Origin: an uncultured Victivallales bacterium
GTDB lineage: Bacteria > Verrucomicrobiota > Lentisphaeria > Victivallales > UBA1829
Length of the DNA stretch: 64,000 bases
Assembly (NCBI GenBank): GCA_944390795.1
Contig: CALXRI010000011.1
Coordinates: forward strand, 1-64,000
Reading direction: 5' to 3'
Under the pieces are notes generated by a model. That model saw only the letters and a list, made by a program, of their open reading frames with translations. It was not told the DNA's origin and searched no databases. Positions 26,301-34,451 of this stretch are shown here, piece after piece. Positions within the stretch are counted from its first letter, which is position 1. The number at the start of each line of letters is the position of its first letter. The position numbers and the translations under genes are program-made.

Positions 26301-27887
26301 GCTTTGCATTCCTTCGAATGCGGCATTCAGCAGATCGACCGGCTCCGCCGGCGCGTCTCCCGCTTTCTTTACCGTGAGTTCCGCCAGCGGCGCGCTCACC
26401 GCGGAACTCCGGAGAACCTGGCTTCCGCGTTTTTTATCCACGATCCTTCTCACCCGGATCCCGTCGAATTCAATCCTTGCGGCGCCGTTTTCCAATACCT
26501 TGACACTGCCGCTTCCCGGAAGATATTCCAGTGCGCCGCCGTTGAAGAGCGGCGTTTTTCCGGCAATTCCGTTCACCGCGACCTGAAAACGGATGCGGTC
26601 GGAACCGTCGCCCCGGCAGGGAACTGCCGACAGATCGCCGCCGGGAGGCAGTTTCTTCCAGCTTTTTCCGCCGTCCGTGCTGTAGAGGACATTGGCGGCT
26701 GCGGCGTTCAGGATGTCGAACGTCACGCGTTTCCATTGTTTCACATGGAAGGGGCGCACCTCCGCGGATGTCACTTTTGCCTGTTGTGGTCCTCCGGACG
26801 GGGAAACGGGAAGCATGGCGCTCGCCGGCTTCCCGCTCTTTTCCGGTATGAGCGCAATCTGATCGAGGCGCGCGCCGCCCATGTAATTCAGCGAGAAGGA
26901 GTGTTTTCCCGTGTTCAGATCCGCCGCGATGCCGCGAATCCATTGCCAGCCGTCCGCTGGTCCGAGCGTTCCGTCGACGACGTATCCGCCCTCTTTTCCC
27001 AGGGACTCGGAGTGGTTCCATGCTCCGGAATGCGGAAAGAACGAGCGCAGCCAGATCCGGTAGCGTCCCGGCGTCCGGATCTCAAAATTCCATTTCGCCG
27101 ATTCCACGTAGCGGAGGACGGCTCCGCCGGATGCGCCGTCCGTTTTCATTACCGGATTTCCGTTGTTTCCCGTCACTTCGGCCGCATGTTCCGCCTCCAT
27201 GACCAGCGGACCGGCTCCCTCCTGCACAAAGAACCCGCGATGGCGAGCGCCGTAGGAATAGGCATGCAGATGTTCCGCTTTCTCGACCCGCAGATCCCGT
27301 TTCGCCGGCGGACTCTCCCGTTTCAGCGCCGGGATGACTTTCACCCGGAGCGAACCGATCGCGAAGTGGTTCACCGCTCCATTGTGAAGATCAAGGCGCA
27401 GATCCCCTCCGTTGAGCCGGTTGCTTTTGAAATCCGCATAGGGCAGGGGAAGCAGAAGGGTTTTCCATTGCCGGTCTCCGTTCAGCGGAATCTTTCCGCA
27501 GTCGGGGGTCCGCCATGCGCCGGGCTGTGTTTTGATCCTCCGGCAGGTGGCGTCGGAGGAGTCGTAATAGAGATGAAACGATCCGGGTGCGCCGTCGTAA
27601 TAGACGATTTCCAGCGCAAACATGGAGTCCGCCCTTGCCGCCGGCGGAAGGAGTGCTTCATCCAGCTTGTCGTCGACCTTGACGTAAATGACGCCGCTGG
27701 AAGTCAGTCCTTTCTTCCCTCCTGCGCTTATTATGGAGTATTTACCCTCTTTTCCACCTGCACGTTCCCAGAATGACATGCCGTTTTCTTCGGCTTCGCC
27801 GTCCGGCTTCAGCGAAACTCCGCAGTCCGCGGCGTGTCCGGAGAGGCAGACCGCCAGCGCTGCTGACACCCAGAATATCTTTTTCAT
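23400..27887 (-). CDS. Large secreted multidomain glycoside-hydrolase-like protein (DUF6259-like)
   Basis: 1495 residues. Signal peptide (1-19, MKKIFWVSAALAVCLSGHA). An N-terminal beta domain (20-185) is closely related to the separate small protein encoded just upstream. A carbohydrate-binding-like module follows (about 205-350, VMEAEHAAEVTG to GGARLDQIALIP). The large central part (about 470-1190) resembles DUF6259 glycosidase-like proteins, with SVRFMAMWDAKQGVYLGIEDP and a barrel segment ending in WGGDGMYYDQLNMTYYNG, whose acidic residues are candidate catalytic sites. The C-terminus (about 1340-1495) looks like a CBM4/9-type jelly roll. It probably acts outside the cytoplasm on a complex glycan; linkage unknown. 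Last gene of the operon headed by the GntR-GH38 fusion. Confidence 0.78.
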   Translation of the reverse strand: MKKIFWVSAALAVCLSGHAADCGVSLKPDGEAEENGMSFWERAGGKEGKYSIISAGGKKGLTSSGVIYVKVDDKLDEALLPPAARADSMFALEIVYYDGAPGSFHLYYDSSDATCRRIKTQPGAWRTPDCGKIPLNGDRQWKTLLLPLPYADFKSNRLNGGDLRLDLHNGAVNHFAIGSLRVKVIPALKRESPPAKRDLRVEKAEHLHAYSYGARHRGFFVQEGAGPLVMEAEHAAEVTGNNGNPVMKTDGASGGAVLRYVESAKWNFEIRTPGRYRIWLRSFFPHSGAWNHSESLGKEGGYVVDGTLGPADGWQWIRGIAADLNTGKHSFSLNYMGGARLDQIALIPEKSGKPASAMLPVSPSGGPQQAKVTSAEVRPFHVKQWKRVTFDILNAAAANVLYSTDGGKSWKKLPPGGDLSAVPCRGDGSDRIRFQVAVNGIAGKTPLFNGGALEYLPGSGSVKVLENGAARIEFDGIRVRRIVDKKRGSQVLRSSAVSAPLAELTVKKAGDAPAEPVDLLNAAFEGMQSGGTREEPELHFQYSFPSGIRFSPKVRLRKDGQSEWTASIETPPGLEVCELAYPVFHGVALGADPSDDLTFCAETWRQIWRNAYRRKGGKMPTSVRFMAMWDAKQGVYLGIEDPRFDDWYFHRSSDGNGGAMMGVTLRMLAKGASRWESGVCRLALVDGGSWIPAADIARSYNCASLKQPDIHPCVKWLADGWIYPDSNRYPWTGWDVLNSMDWDQYSGRSFTEKGYCSDIPFSAVNRQMLDGADAAYCGVYPYPCLVWGSVREFQEKLALHRALGGFLLSYINFNLWAPGYGHYKRIGSYPKVRLPADAPLPDDNWYAEVATRKYDGSYARVETEHFEQYPMAVCSPEWRRWLREWTARYLKWGGDGMYYDQLNMTYYNGRLYPDFAESYGSWIKASAETIRRIKEESRRVNPYSTSAGEVCNEIIGQHLDLHMTSGVFAQHQVYKYANPSHLVIDGRWNGGDTLKLHRFIWQTGARFEQGIYPQYLALRRAVKSMLYDAEYMDAKGIVIRDAAGRTVNDTIRFEKGSDLPAPASTGVTGRWFLYRRGGEKGAVINLINVASEKRKGRNFTTTSHRGMTLSIDTEEFGPVAHAMVFPLAGAPFVLKGTQKGMRYTFDVPAVEAASVVLSNRVRPLVQWSQNPVTCPGGVVTQKVKIINVNAETLSGTVCQKLPASWRGSGKVSYGPLPPGAETELLLRCQVPENARRGRYDVWTEVSSGAGSFNAYHYAVVNPPLLADLRGRHGTFRLWLRNLSGKPLRLALSASGKAPLHCGIQKETTLAPKEEREVPVSVSGMEKLREISEIEVAVRGGGMNFSRVKAVMPRLPNADFETDSADDGKPDWWMCRYRPSGAWAYEKISLTTDAHGGKYALRIAPSDRRKQGVAVVPVNFDAEDGKNYKISFYTKSPEGGNTLMFAGHIIPIPQSKEWVRTEKTLKVSAVRWNYFQIVNQSSAELLIDDIALEEIR

Positions 27888-27919
27888 CTGCTTGTCTTTC
27901 CCTTGTCTTCCGAAGGCGG

Positions 27920-28480
27920 TTATTTGGCGGCGGAAGGAGTCTGCTTTTTCAGTTTCACGGCGGCAATGGCGGCTGCGCTTTTCGCCTTTCCGACGAAATC
28001 AATCCGCAGATCAGCTCCATTGAGCCGGTTGCTCCGGAAATTGAACATGGGCAAGGGCAGGACGACGCTTTTCCATTGTCCGTCACCCTTCAGCGTGACT
28101 TTCCCCCCTTCCGGAACTTTCCATGCGCCGGGCTGTGTCCTGATGCGCAGAATAGCCGGATCCGTGGAATCGTAAAAAACGTTGAAGGAACCCGGCGCGC
28201 CGTCGTAATAGACGATTTCAACGGCAACTTCCGTTCCTTCCGCCCGAAGGGAGGCATCCAGCTTGTCGTCGACCTTGACGTAAATGACGCCGGTGGAAGT
28301 CAGTCCTTTCCGATCCCCGGCGGAGAGAATCGAATATTTTCCCTCCCGGCCGTTGGCGCGTTCCCAGAAGGAAACGCAATTTTCCCTGACGGAACCGTCT
28401 TTTTCCACGGAAACTCCGTATTCCTGTGCGGCGAGGCAGCTTGTGGCGGCAAGCAATGACAGCAGTCCGGCAAATTTCAT
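27920..28480 (-). CDS. Small secreted protein equal to the N-terminal domain of the neighbouring glycosidase
   Basis: 186 residues with a signal peptide (MKFAGLLSLLAATSCLA). The mature sequence aligns over its whole length with residues 20-185 of the 1495-residue protein: shared SFWERA.GKEGKYSI, GVIYVKVDDKLD, EIVYYDGAPGSF, RTQPGAW and SNRLNGADLR. The fold is probably a beta-sandwich carbohydrate-binding or complex-forming domain. AAGGAG lies 9 nt before the ATG. It is 32 bp upstream of the large gene and 78 bp after the prepilin-like gene. It looks like a product of domain duplication kept as a separate soluble protein. Confidence 0.75.
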   Translation of the reverse strand: MKFAGLLSLLAATSCLAAQEYGVSVEKDGSVRENCVSFWERANGREGKYSILSAGDRKGLTSTGVIYVKVDDKLDASLRAEGTEVAVEIVYYDGAPGSFNVFYDSTDPAILRIRTQPGAWKVPEGGKVTLKGDGQWKSVVLPLPMFNFRSNRLNGADLRIDFVGKAKSAAAIAAVKLKKQTPSAAK

Positions 28481-28558
28481 TTCTGTTTTCTCCTTTTTCT
28501 GTGTTTATATTCATGCGTTCATATGTTCAGGATTCCGTTTCGGACTGGAATGTGACTT

Positions 28559-29344
28559 TCAGCGGGTGTTCAGGAAAAATTCTCCCTCGGCGGGGTTTGC
28601 GGTCCTGACTGCGAGTTTATACGCCATTCCCGCATAGGAAACGATATCCACATGACCGTCGGCATACGTCACGTTCATCCGGCGGTTATGGGAAAAACGG
28701 TAGTAGTTGATGTTGGACAGATGAAACTGATTCCGTGCGGTCGGACTTTCGCTGCCTTCTCCGAATGCGGCCAGCCGTGAGGGAAACCGAATCCCGGATA
28801 ATTTGATTTTCGTCCACAGGTTTGTGTTCATGAAGGCGTTGCAGAAACGGTCCTGCGCATAGCGGTAGTCATTTGTGGCATTGGCGATATAGCAGTATTT
28901 GTATTCCGCACTGTTGACCGCAAGCGCTTCCGGACAGACGAAAATCGCGGCGGGACGTCCCGCATTCTCCCCGATGCTTTTCGCCATCATGAGGTGATGC
29001 ACAGAATTCTTTTTAAGAACGCTTCCCGTCGATTCGTTGAAATTTCCCTCGGAAGGAGAGATGATGTCGTTCAGATACTCAAACCAGGCGTAATCCTGCG
29101 TGCCGTTGCCGTCGTGGAATTTCCGGCCGGGGTCAAGGTTGGGCGGCGTGAAATCCGAGTTGTCCAGACAATACTGGGCGCACAATACGCCGAACTGTTT
29201 CATGTTGCTTTTGCACTGAACTGTTTTTGCCGTCCTTTTCGCATTGCTCAGAGCGGGCAGCAGCAGGGCGGCGAGAATGGCGATGATCGCTATTACAACA
29301 AGAAGCTCTATCAACGTAAAATTCATTTTCTTCCACATCGGCAT
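28559..29344 (-). CDS. Prepilin-like protein with H-X9-DG signature
   Basis: 261 residues. A class III prepilin leader, [19 protein letters not shown], carries the Glu at position +5 after the cleavage site, followed by the amphipathic helix [20 protein letters not shown]. The globular part has paired cysteines and ends with a [12 protein letters not shown] signature (H-X9-DG), characteristic of the very numerous pseudopilin-like proteins of Lentisphaerae and Planctomycetes. It is probably processed by a prepilin peptidase and exposed at the envelope. It starts 18 bp after the stop of the GntR-GH38 gene, with AAGGA upstream, so both are one operon. A role in capturing or secreting factors for glycan use is inferred only from location. 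Confidence 0.88.
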   Translation of the reverse strand: MPMWKKMNFTLIELLVVIAIIAILAALLLPALSNAKRTAKTVQCKSNMKQFGVLCAQYCLDNSDFTPPNLDPGRKFHDGNGTQDYAWFEYLNDIISPSEGNFNESTGSVLKKNSVHHLMMAKSIGENAGRPAAIFVCPEALAVNSAEYKYCYIANATNDYRYAQDRFCNAFMNTNLWTKIKLSGIRFPSRLAAFGEGSESPTARNQFHLSNINYYRFSHNRRMNVTYADGHVDIVSYAGMAYKLAVRTANPAEGEFFLNTR

Positions 29345-29362
29345 AATGCGTTCCTTTCCCCG

Positions 29363-32035
29363 TCATTTCCTGCGCAGCAGGAGAGTTTTTATTTCAAATG
29401 GCGCGAATACGACATTTTCCGGATTCAGATGATGCCATTTTCTTTCCTGAAGATCCGATTCGAATATTCCGGTGACGCCGGGAGGAATCTGCAGGAAAGC
29501 CGCCGTATTTCTGCCGAGCGCTTCATAGGCCCTCAGAATCCATGAGCCGTCCTCCCGACGCCGCAGCGAAGAGACGACAAGGTTGTCCCTGTTGAATTCC
29601 GGAAGAGAGAATGGCCTGCCGTCCGGAGTGTCCCGATGCGGGAAAACGAGCGGTTTCCGGTTCAGTCTCCGTCCGAGCTTCAGAGCCGTTTCCGTCTGAA
29701 ACGGCGCATGCGGCGCAAAGGCGAACTCATAGACGTGCGCCCCGTTGTCCCATGCGCCCGGATCCGGACGCATGCGGCCGTCTTCGATTCTGGTTCCGCT
29801 GCGCAGAAGCGCGGTCTGAATGGCTCCCGCCGCAAGCTGATGCGCCGGAGTTCCGCTGTTGGCCATGGCGACGCCGAAGGAGTCATCACTGTAGTCCACC
29901 CAGTGCAGCGCCGGCCAGTCTCCGGAACGGGCATGGGCATAGCTGTTGAGCGGACGCATGGTGGACGCATACTGCTCCGGCACCTCGTAATAGGGTTTTC
30001 GCTCCATGCTGCCGAACGGTATGTCATACAGGGCGGACGCCCGGAAAGGATCGACATTCACTGGGAAACGGACCGCGATTTTCGTGTTGCAGCCGCTCCA
30101 TGTCAGGAAGACGCGGAGCGTAAAGTAGTCCAGTTCATGATAGAAGCGGTATTCCCTGCGGAAGGAGAGCGAGGAAAAGCCGCTCCAGTATGGATCCGTC
30201 GCCCCGTCGATTCCCGCACACGGCAGGCAATGTCCGGAGACGACCGCCTCAAAGAAAACGTCGCCGACGGTGATGCTCTCCACCTCTTCATGCTGGAAGG
30301 CGCGTCCATAGGGTTCCAGGAGAAACGCCTCGTCCCACATGGAGCCCGTGTCTTCGCGGAAAAGAATTTCTCCGAATCCGTCTTCCGCGGACAGCGCGCG
30401 CCCGAAGGTCCGGCAGAAGATTTTCGGATACGGTGAACGGAAATCGACGTCGAAGAATTTTGTGCTGAAGGTCGCCGGCGCGGGGCGCGGCGGAGCGGGT
30501 CTGCCTTTTTTCATCCGGAAACTTCTGGCTCCGCAGCCGGGAAGTTCCGCCGTGAAACAGAGACATTCTCCATCGGACTGCACCGGAACGTCATCCGGGA
30601 TCAGCTCCTCATCGGAACGATACGCCAGGATTGCAGGGCCGGAGGAACTGTCCGGATTGAGCGCCAGAAGAGTGTCCGGCCTTGCCGGGGGCATGTCCGT
30701 CAGTTCCTGTTCCGTGAGAGCAATGCACTTCGTCAGTTTCCGTGTGACATCTTCCGAGGCGGCATCCGTATGGCAGCCGCACACGGCATCGTGAAAGGAG
30801 GCCTCCTGCAGGAGGCGCCAGGGGGCGGAGGATATGGTTCTTTCGAATGCGCAGCCGGCCATTTCCGCTGCGAAGAGCAGGTTCTCCGCCTTCCGCAGAG
30901 TCTGCTTGATTCCGATTCTGGTTGTGTAGCATCCGGTGAAAAAGGGGTTGAACTCCCCGTGGAATTCCGGAAGATTCTCCGGATCAATGCGCATGCAGAA
31001 GTCTGCGACGGAGCCGAACCGGAGGAGATGGCGTCCTTCCGTCCTGTTTACAGCTTCCATCTGGAAGAAGAGCGATTCATGAAAGAGATTCTCCTCGCAG
31101 CAGTAGCTGACAAAGAGATCGTCCGGATATTCGCTGGCGCGGATTTTCAGCATGGATTCGCGGAGGGTTGACGCCTCACTCCGGATGACCGGCACATTCG
31201 TGGCATATCCGGCATGATTGATCTCCGCGGTTGCGGGCGTTACCGTGATGCAGCTTCCGTCGATTCCTTCCCAGCGGAACGCCATATTGCCGCTCAGATC
31301 GGCCGGGCGGTTGCCCAGTCTGCCCGGGATCAGGGCGCGATAACCGGATTTGACCAGAACCTGAGGCAGCTGCGCGCACATGCCGAAGGCGTCCGATTCA
31401 TTGGCGATCCACGGGGAGATTCCGAATGTTTCCTCAAAGTATCTCCGCCCGTCCTGGAGATTGCGGACCAGAAGTTCTCCGGAGCAGAGGTTCAGATCCG
31501 GAATCAGGCTGCCGCCTGTCAGTGTCAGGCGGCCCGTCTCGGCCATTTTCCGGAAAAGCGGGAGCATTTCCGGGCGTTTTTCAAAATAGATCCTGAGCGG
31601 TTCCGCCTGCTCCACATGGACCTGAAAGGTTTCGTTCCGCCGGAAGAATTCGGCCATCCGGTCGAACTGCTTTTCCCGGATTTCCGCATATGCCGCGTAA
31701 GGATATTTCCAGGTCAGATCGGAGTGACAGGTGCAGGAGAGGAAGACCCGTCCGTCCCTGCGCTTGCGCTTCTTTTCCTCCGGAGCGCATGTCCCATTGG
31801 TTTCTTTCTGTTCCCTGACGTAAAATCCCTGCGTGCCCCGGCATTCCAGAAAGCCTTCCGTTTCCAGGTCTTTCAGGGCGCGATAGGCAACGGAGGGACT
31901 GACGGAGAACTGTTTTGCCAGATCCCTGAGCGGAATGATGCGCTCCCCGGGAGCAAGTTCCCCGTTTGAGATATTCTCGGTAATCGCCTCCAGTATTTTC
32001 TGGCGCTTCATCGGATTCGCGTTCAGTTTTCTCAC
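29363..32035 (-). CDS. GntR DNA-binding domain fused to a GH38 alpha-mannosidase domain
   Basis: 890 residues, no signal peptide, one uninterrupted frame. Residues 9-74 form a GntR winged helix-turn-helix (QKILEAITENISNGELAPGE, LRDLAKQFSVSPSVAYRALK, LETEGFLECRGTQGFYV). A basic linker (82-94) leads into a GH38 glycosidase covering the rest. GH38 zinc and catalytic residues are in place: HSD (His104, Asp106), the nucleophile Asp215 in NESDAFG, and His415-Asp416 in FHDAVCG, plus the GEFNPFFTGCYTTR motif. An active alpha-mannosidase that binds DNA and uses its active site as a sugar sensor is inferred, by analogy with MocR-type GntR proteins that carry an aminotransferase fold. Start is GTG 32035 (ATG 32011 is the alternative; both keep the whole domain). 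First gene of a four-gene operon. Confidence 0.88.
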   Translation of the reverse strand: MRKLNANPMKRQKILEAITENISNGELAPGERIIPLRDLAKQFSVSPSVAYRALKDLETEGFLECRGTQGFYVREQKETNGTCAPEEKKRKRRDGRVFLSCTCHSDLTWKYPYAAYAEIREKQFDRMAEFFRRNETFQVHVEQAEPLRIYFEKRPEMLPLFRKMAETGRLTLTGGSLIPDLNLCSGELLVRNLQDGRRYFEETFGISPWIANESDAFGMCAQLPQVLVKSGYRALIPGRLGNRPADLSGNMAFRWEGIDGSCITVTPATAEINHAGYATNVPVIRSEASTLRESMLKIRASEYPDDLFVSYCCEENLFHESLFFQMEAVNRTEGRHLLRFGSVADFCMRIDPENLPEFHGEFNPFFTGCYTTRIGIKQTLRKAENLLFAAEMAGCAFERTISSAPWRLLQEASFHDAVCGCHTDAASEDVTRKLTKCIALTEQELTDMPPARPDTLLALNPDSSSGPAILAYRSDEELIPDDVPVQSDGECLCFTAELPGCGARSFRMKKGRPAPPRPAPATFSTKFFDVDFRSPYPKIFCRTFGRALSAEDGFGEILFREDTGSMWDEAFLLEPYGRAFQHEEVESITVGDVFFEAVVSGHCLPCAGIDGATDPYWSGFSSLSFRREYRFYHELDYFTLRVFLTWSGCNTKIAVRFPVNVDPFRASALYDIPFGSMERKPYYEVPEQYASTMRPLNSYAHARSGDWPALHWVDYSDDSFGVAMANSGTPAHQLAAGAIQTALLRSGTRIEDGRMRPDPGAWDNGAHVYEFAFAPHAPFQTETALKLGRRLNRKPLVFPHRDTPDGRPFSLPEFNRDNLVVSSLRRREDGSWILRAYEALGRNTAAFLQIPPGVTGIFESDLQERKWHHLNPENVVFAPFEIKTLLLRRK

Positions 32036-32046
32036 TGTTTTCGCTC

Positions 32047-32075
32047 TTGTTTCTTGTTGTTTCTTATTGTTTCTT
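32047..32075. promoter_or_regulatory. Three 10-bp iterons before the GntR-GH38 gene
   Basis: TTGTTTCTT occurs at 32047-32055, 32057-32065 and 32067-32075, exactly 10 bp apart (one helical turn), between the -10 and the start codon and covering the predicted start site. It is a strong candidate operator for autoregulation. Direct repeats are less usual than palindromes for GntR proteins. Confidence 0.6.
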
Positions 32076-32078
32076 TAA

Positions 32079-32106
32079 ATTATAGCGTTTTCCCCTCTTT
32101 TGTCAA
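32079..32106 (-). promoter_or_regulatory. Consensus promoter of the GntR-GH38 operon
   Basis: On the minus strand: TTGACA (32106-32101), 16-bp spacer, TATAAT (32084-32079), both hexamers perfect. Such a strong core promoter implies control by repression. Confidence 0.85.
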
Positions 32107-32220
32107 CCCTCTCTTTGATTTTTTTTCTGAAATTTTTCCGTTCGCCGCCGGCGTTTCCTTCCTGTCGCTCCATGCGGACCTGCGGAAAAAATCCGGACGG
32201 AGGAAAAGTGATGAAAGGCG

Positions 32221-32958
32221 TCAGGCGGATGTGAGTTTGCGGATCACCGCCGCGGCACAGTGGCAGCCGAAGACGGCGGGCATGTAGGAAATGGTTCCCG
32301 TGACGGAACGTTTGTTCGTCAGTCCTTCCGAGGCGATCACCGCATGTCCGGCCGGCGCTTCCTGCGAGCAGATCACCGTGACGCCGCGGTAAATCCCGTG
32401 CCGGTGGAGCCGTTTGCGCATCGCGCGCGCAAGCGTGCAGTTGCGCGTTTCCGAAATGTCCGTGCATCGGACTGCCTCCGGGTCCAGGCGTGCGCCGGAT
32501 CCCATGCAGCTGACCAGAGGAATCCCGTGCTCCACGCAGTAGACCGTAAGATAGAATTTCGGCGAAAGAGTGTCGATCGCGTCCAGAACGCAGTCATACG
32601 GTTCCGCGCCGAGCGCTTCGAAGAGACGGTCGTCACGCAGATATTCGTTCAGAACCGTAAGCTTGAGTTCCGGATTGATGTCAAGGAGCCGGGCGCCGAG
32701 CACTTCCGCCTTCGCTTTGCCCGCAGTGCTGCGCAGAGCGACAAGCTGACGGTTGCGATTGCTGTCCTCGATCAGATCTCCGTCCGCGATTGTCATATGG
32801 CCCACACCGGCGCGGCAGATCAGCTCCGCGGCGATTCCGCCGACTCCGCCCAGACCGGCAACGAATACATGCGCGGCGCGAAGTTTATTCAGATTCTCCT
32901 CTCCGAGAAGAAGGGCGGTCCGGTTCTGCCAGTCCGGAATCTTTTCCATCTCATTCAT
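32221..32958 (-). CDS. tcdA: tRNA threonylcarbamoyladenosine dehydratase (TcdA, ThiF/E1-like)
   Basis: 245 residues. ATP-dependent cyclisation of t6A37 to ct6A in tRNAs reading ANN codons. The E1-like nucleotide-binding site GLGGVGG, the following AGVGHMTIADGDLIEDSNRNRQ (acid and Arg residues contacting ATP) and the TcdA-specific NRQLVALRSTAGKAK and MGSGARLDPE segments identify the YgdL/TcdA branch rather than MoeB or ThiF; the length also fits. The start overlaps the tatD-like stop by 8 nt, with AGGA about 12 nt upstream. It ends the SGNH-PHP-tatD-tcdA operon. Confidence 0.9.
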   Translation of the reverse strand: MNEMEKIPDWQNRTALLLGEENLNKLRAAHVFVAGLGGVGGIAAELICRAGVGHMTIADGDLIEDSNRNRQLVALRSTAGKAKAEVLGARLLDINPELKLTVLNEYLRDDRLFEALGAEPYDCVLDAIDTLSPKFYLTVYCVEHGIPLVSCMGSGARLDPEAVRCTDISETRNCTLARAMRKRLHRHGIYRGVTVICSQEAPAGHAVIASEGLTNKRSVTGTISYMPAVFGCHCAAAVIRKLTSA

Positions 32959-33598
32959 GCTGAAAAATTCCTGTGAAGATTTTATGAATGCGTTCCCTCA
33001 GCTCATCCGGCGCGGTTCCGGCGAGACGGGCCGCGCGTTCGTAAAGTTCCGGCAGGCTCTCTTCCCCGTCATCCGTTTCCAGAAGAAATCCCGCCTCGGC
33101 AATCTCCGGATGCAGCGTCTCCGCATGACGGAGCCAGACCGGCGAAAGCGAAAGCGCAAATCCGTGTTTCAGCAGTTCCCGCGCGGTCTCCGCATTTCCC
33201 CGGAATCCATGGATGATCCAGGGAACCGTGTTTTTCCAGCGTTTTTTCAGACGGATGATTTCGGGATATGCGCGCACGCAGTGGATCACCAGCGGCAGAG
33301 AACGGGCATCCGCCAGTTCCGCATGACGGAGAAAACAAGCTTCCTGACAGGCGAAATCAGCCTCCGCGGTGCGGTCCAGCCCGCACTCCCCCACCGCTGC
33401 GCAGCAATGGGTGTCAAGGCAGGCTTCCAATGTTTCAAGGTCGTATTTCCCGATATCGCGCGGATGAATGCCCGCGGACAGGAGAATGCCTGGACAAGGC
33501 GGCGCCGGCAGCTCTTGCGGCGAGTCGAGATTCCGCAGTGCGAGAATGCCGGGATCATGCGGATCCCTGTGCGTATGCGCGTCGGTGAAGGGAATCAT
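32951..33598 (-). CDS. TatD-family metal-dependent hydrolase (short form)
   Basis: 215 residues, somewhat shorter than the usual 255-260. Metal-binding motifs are seen: FTDAHTHRD at the start, GECGLDR in the middle, LPLVIHCVRA and WIIHGFRG, and a C-terminal LLETDDGEE. The family includes 3'-5' DNA exonucleases and quality-control nucleases. The start ATG at 33598 overlaps the PHP stop as ATGA. The missing length lies in the loops between barrel strands, so activity is plausible but unproved. Confidence 0.85.
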   Translation of the reverse strand: MIPFTDAHTHRDPHDPGILALRNLDSPQELPAPPCPGILLSAGIHPRDIGKYDLETLEACLDTHCCAAVGECGLDRTAEADFACQEACFLRHAELADARSLPLVIHCVRAYPEIIRLKKRWKNTVPWIIHGFRGNAETARELLKHGFALSLSPVWLRHAETLHPEIAEAGFLLETDDGEESLPELYERAARLAGTAPDELRERIHKIFTGIFQHE

Positions 33599-34443
33599 CG
33601 CCGGGCCCGCCATGCCTCTTCCAGACGGTCCAGCACCTCGTCCGGAACGGCGAGGGAGCCCCCGCCCGTTCCCAGACGGATGGATTTCTGGTTGATGCCG
33701 TGATAATCGCTCCCGCCGGAGATCAGGATGCCGTGTTCCGCGGAAACTTCCAGAAGCATGGAATGCTGCGCGACGGAATAGAGGGAATAATATGCCTCGA
33801 GTCCGTCCAGTCCGTGTCCGATGAGACGCCTGAGATACTTCCGGACAAAGGCCCGCCCGCCCGATGCGCGGTAAACGGGATGCGCCCAGATTGCCAGTCC
33901 GCCCGCCTCGTGAATTGCGCCGATGCTTTCCCGGGGGGAGGGAAGGACGCGCGGCACATAGGCGCGTCCCCCGCGCTTGAGGCAGCGGTCGAAAACTTCC
34001 TGCGGCGTCTGAAAATAACCTTTCTCCACAAGAATTTTCGCAAAATGGGGACGTCCGACACTCTCTCCTCCCGCGCATTCGTCCAGCTCTCTCTGCGTGA
34101 TTTCATAATGCATGGCGTTCAGCTTCTGAAGAATCAGCGTGTTGCGCGCATTGCGGTTTTTCCGCGCCTCCTTCAGAAAATCCGCGAGTTTTTCCGATGC
34201 GTGGTCGATGAAAAGCCCGAGAATATGAATTTCCCGGTTGAAGAGCGTCGATGAGATTTCCAGTCCGGGGACGGCGCGGATTGACTTTCCCGCTGCGGCC
34301 TCGAGGAATTCAGGAATGCCGGAGACGGTGTCATGGTCGGTCAGGGCGATTCCGGCCAGTCCGGTTCCGGCGGCGAGCGCAACCAGCTCCGAGGGGGTGT
34401 CGGAACCGTCGGAGGCCGCGCTGTGTGTGTGCAGATCAACCAT
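33595..34443 (-). CDS. PHP-domain phosphoesterase (TrpH/RnaAM type)
   Basis: 282 residues. N-terminal VDLHTHSAASDGSDTP, LTDHDTVSG, GLEISS and C-terminal AHPVYR and SGGSDYHG metal motifs define a PHP protein of the YciV/TrpH family. Those enzymes hydrolyse 3',5'-nucleoside bisphosphates (such as pAp) and trim RNA 5' ends. Its location between an SGNH hydrolase (8 bp upstream) and a TatD nuclease (4-bp overlap), with tcdA downstream, suggests an RNA/nucleotide-processing operon. It is distinct from the HisJ-like PHP protein at 16.2 kb. Confidence 0.87.
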   Translation of the reverse strand: MVDLHTHSAASDGSDTPSELVALAAGTGLAGIALTDHDTVSGIPEFLEAAAGKSIRAVPGLEISSTLFNREIHILGLFIDHASEKLADFLKEARKNRNARNTLILQKLNAMHYEITQRELDECAGGESVGRPHFAKILVEKGYFQTPQEVFDRCLKRGGRAYVPRVLPSPRESIGAIHEAGGLAIWAHPVYRASGGRAFVRKYLRRLIGHGLDGLEAYYSLYSVAQHSMLLEVSAEHGILISGGSDYHGINQKSIRLGTGGGSLAVPDEVLDRLEEAWRARR

Positions 34444-34451
34444 GTGCTGGA

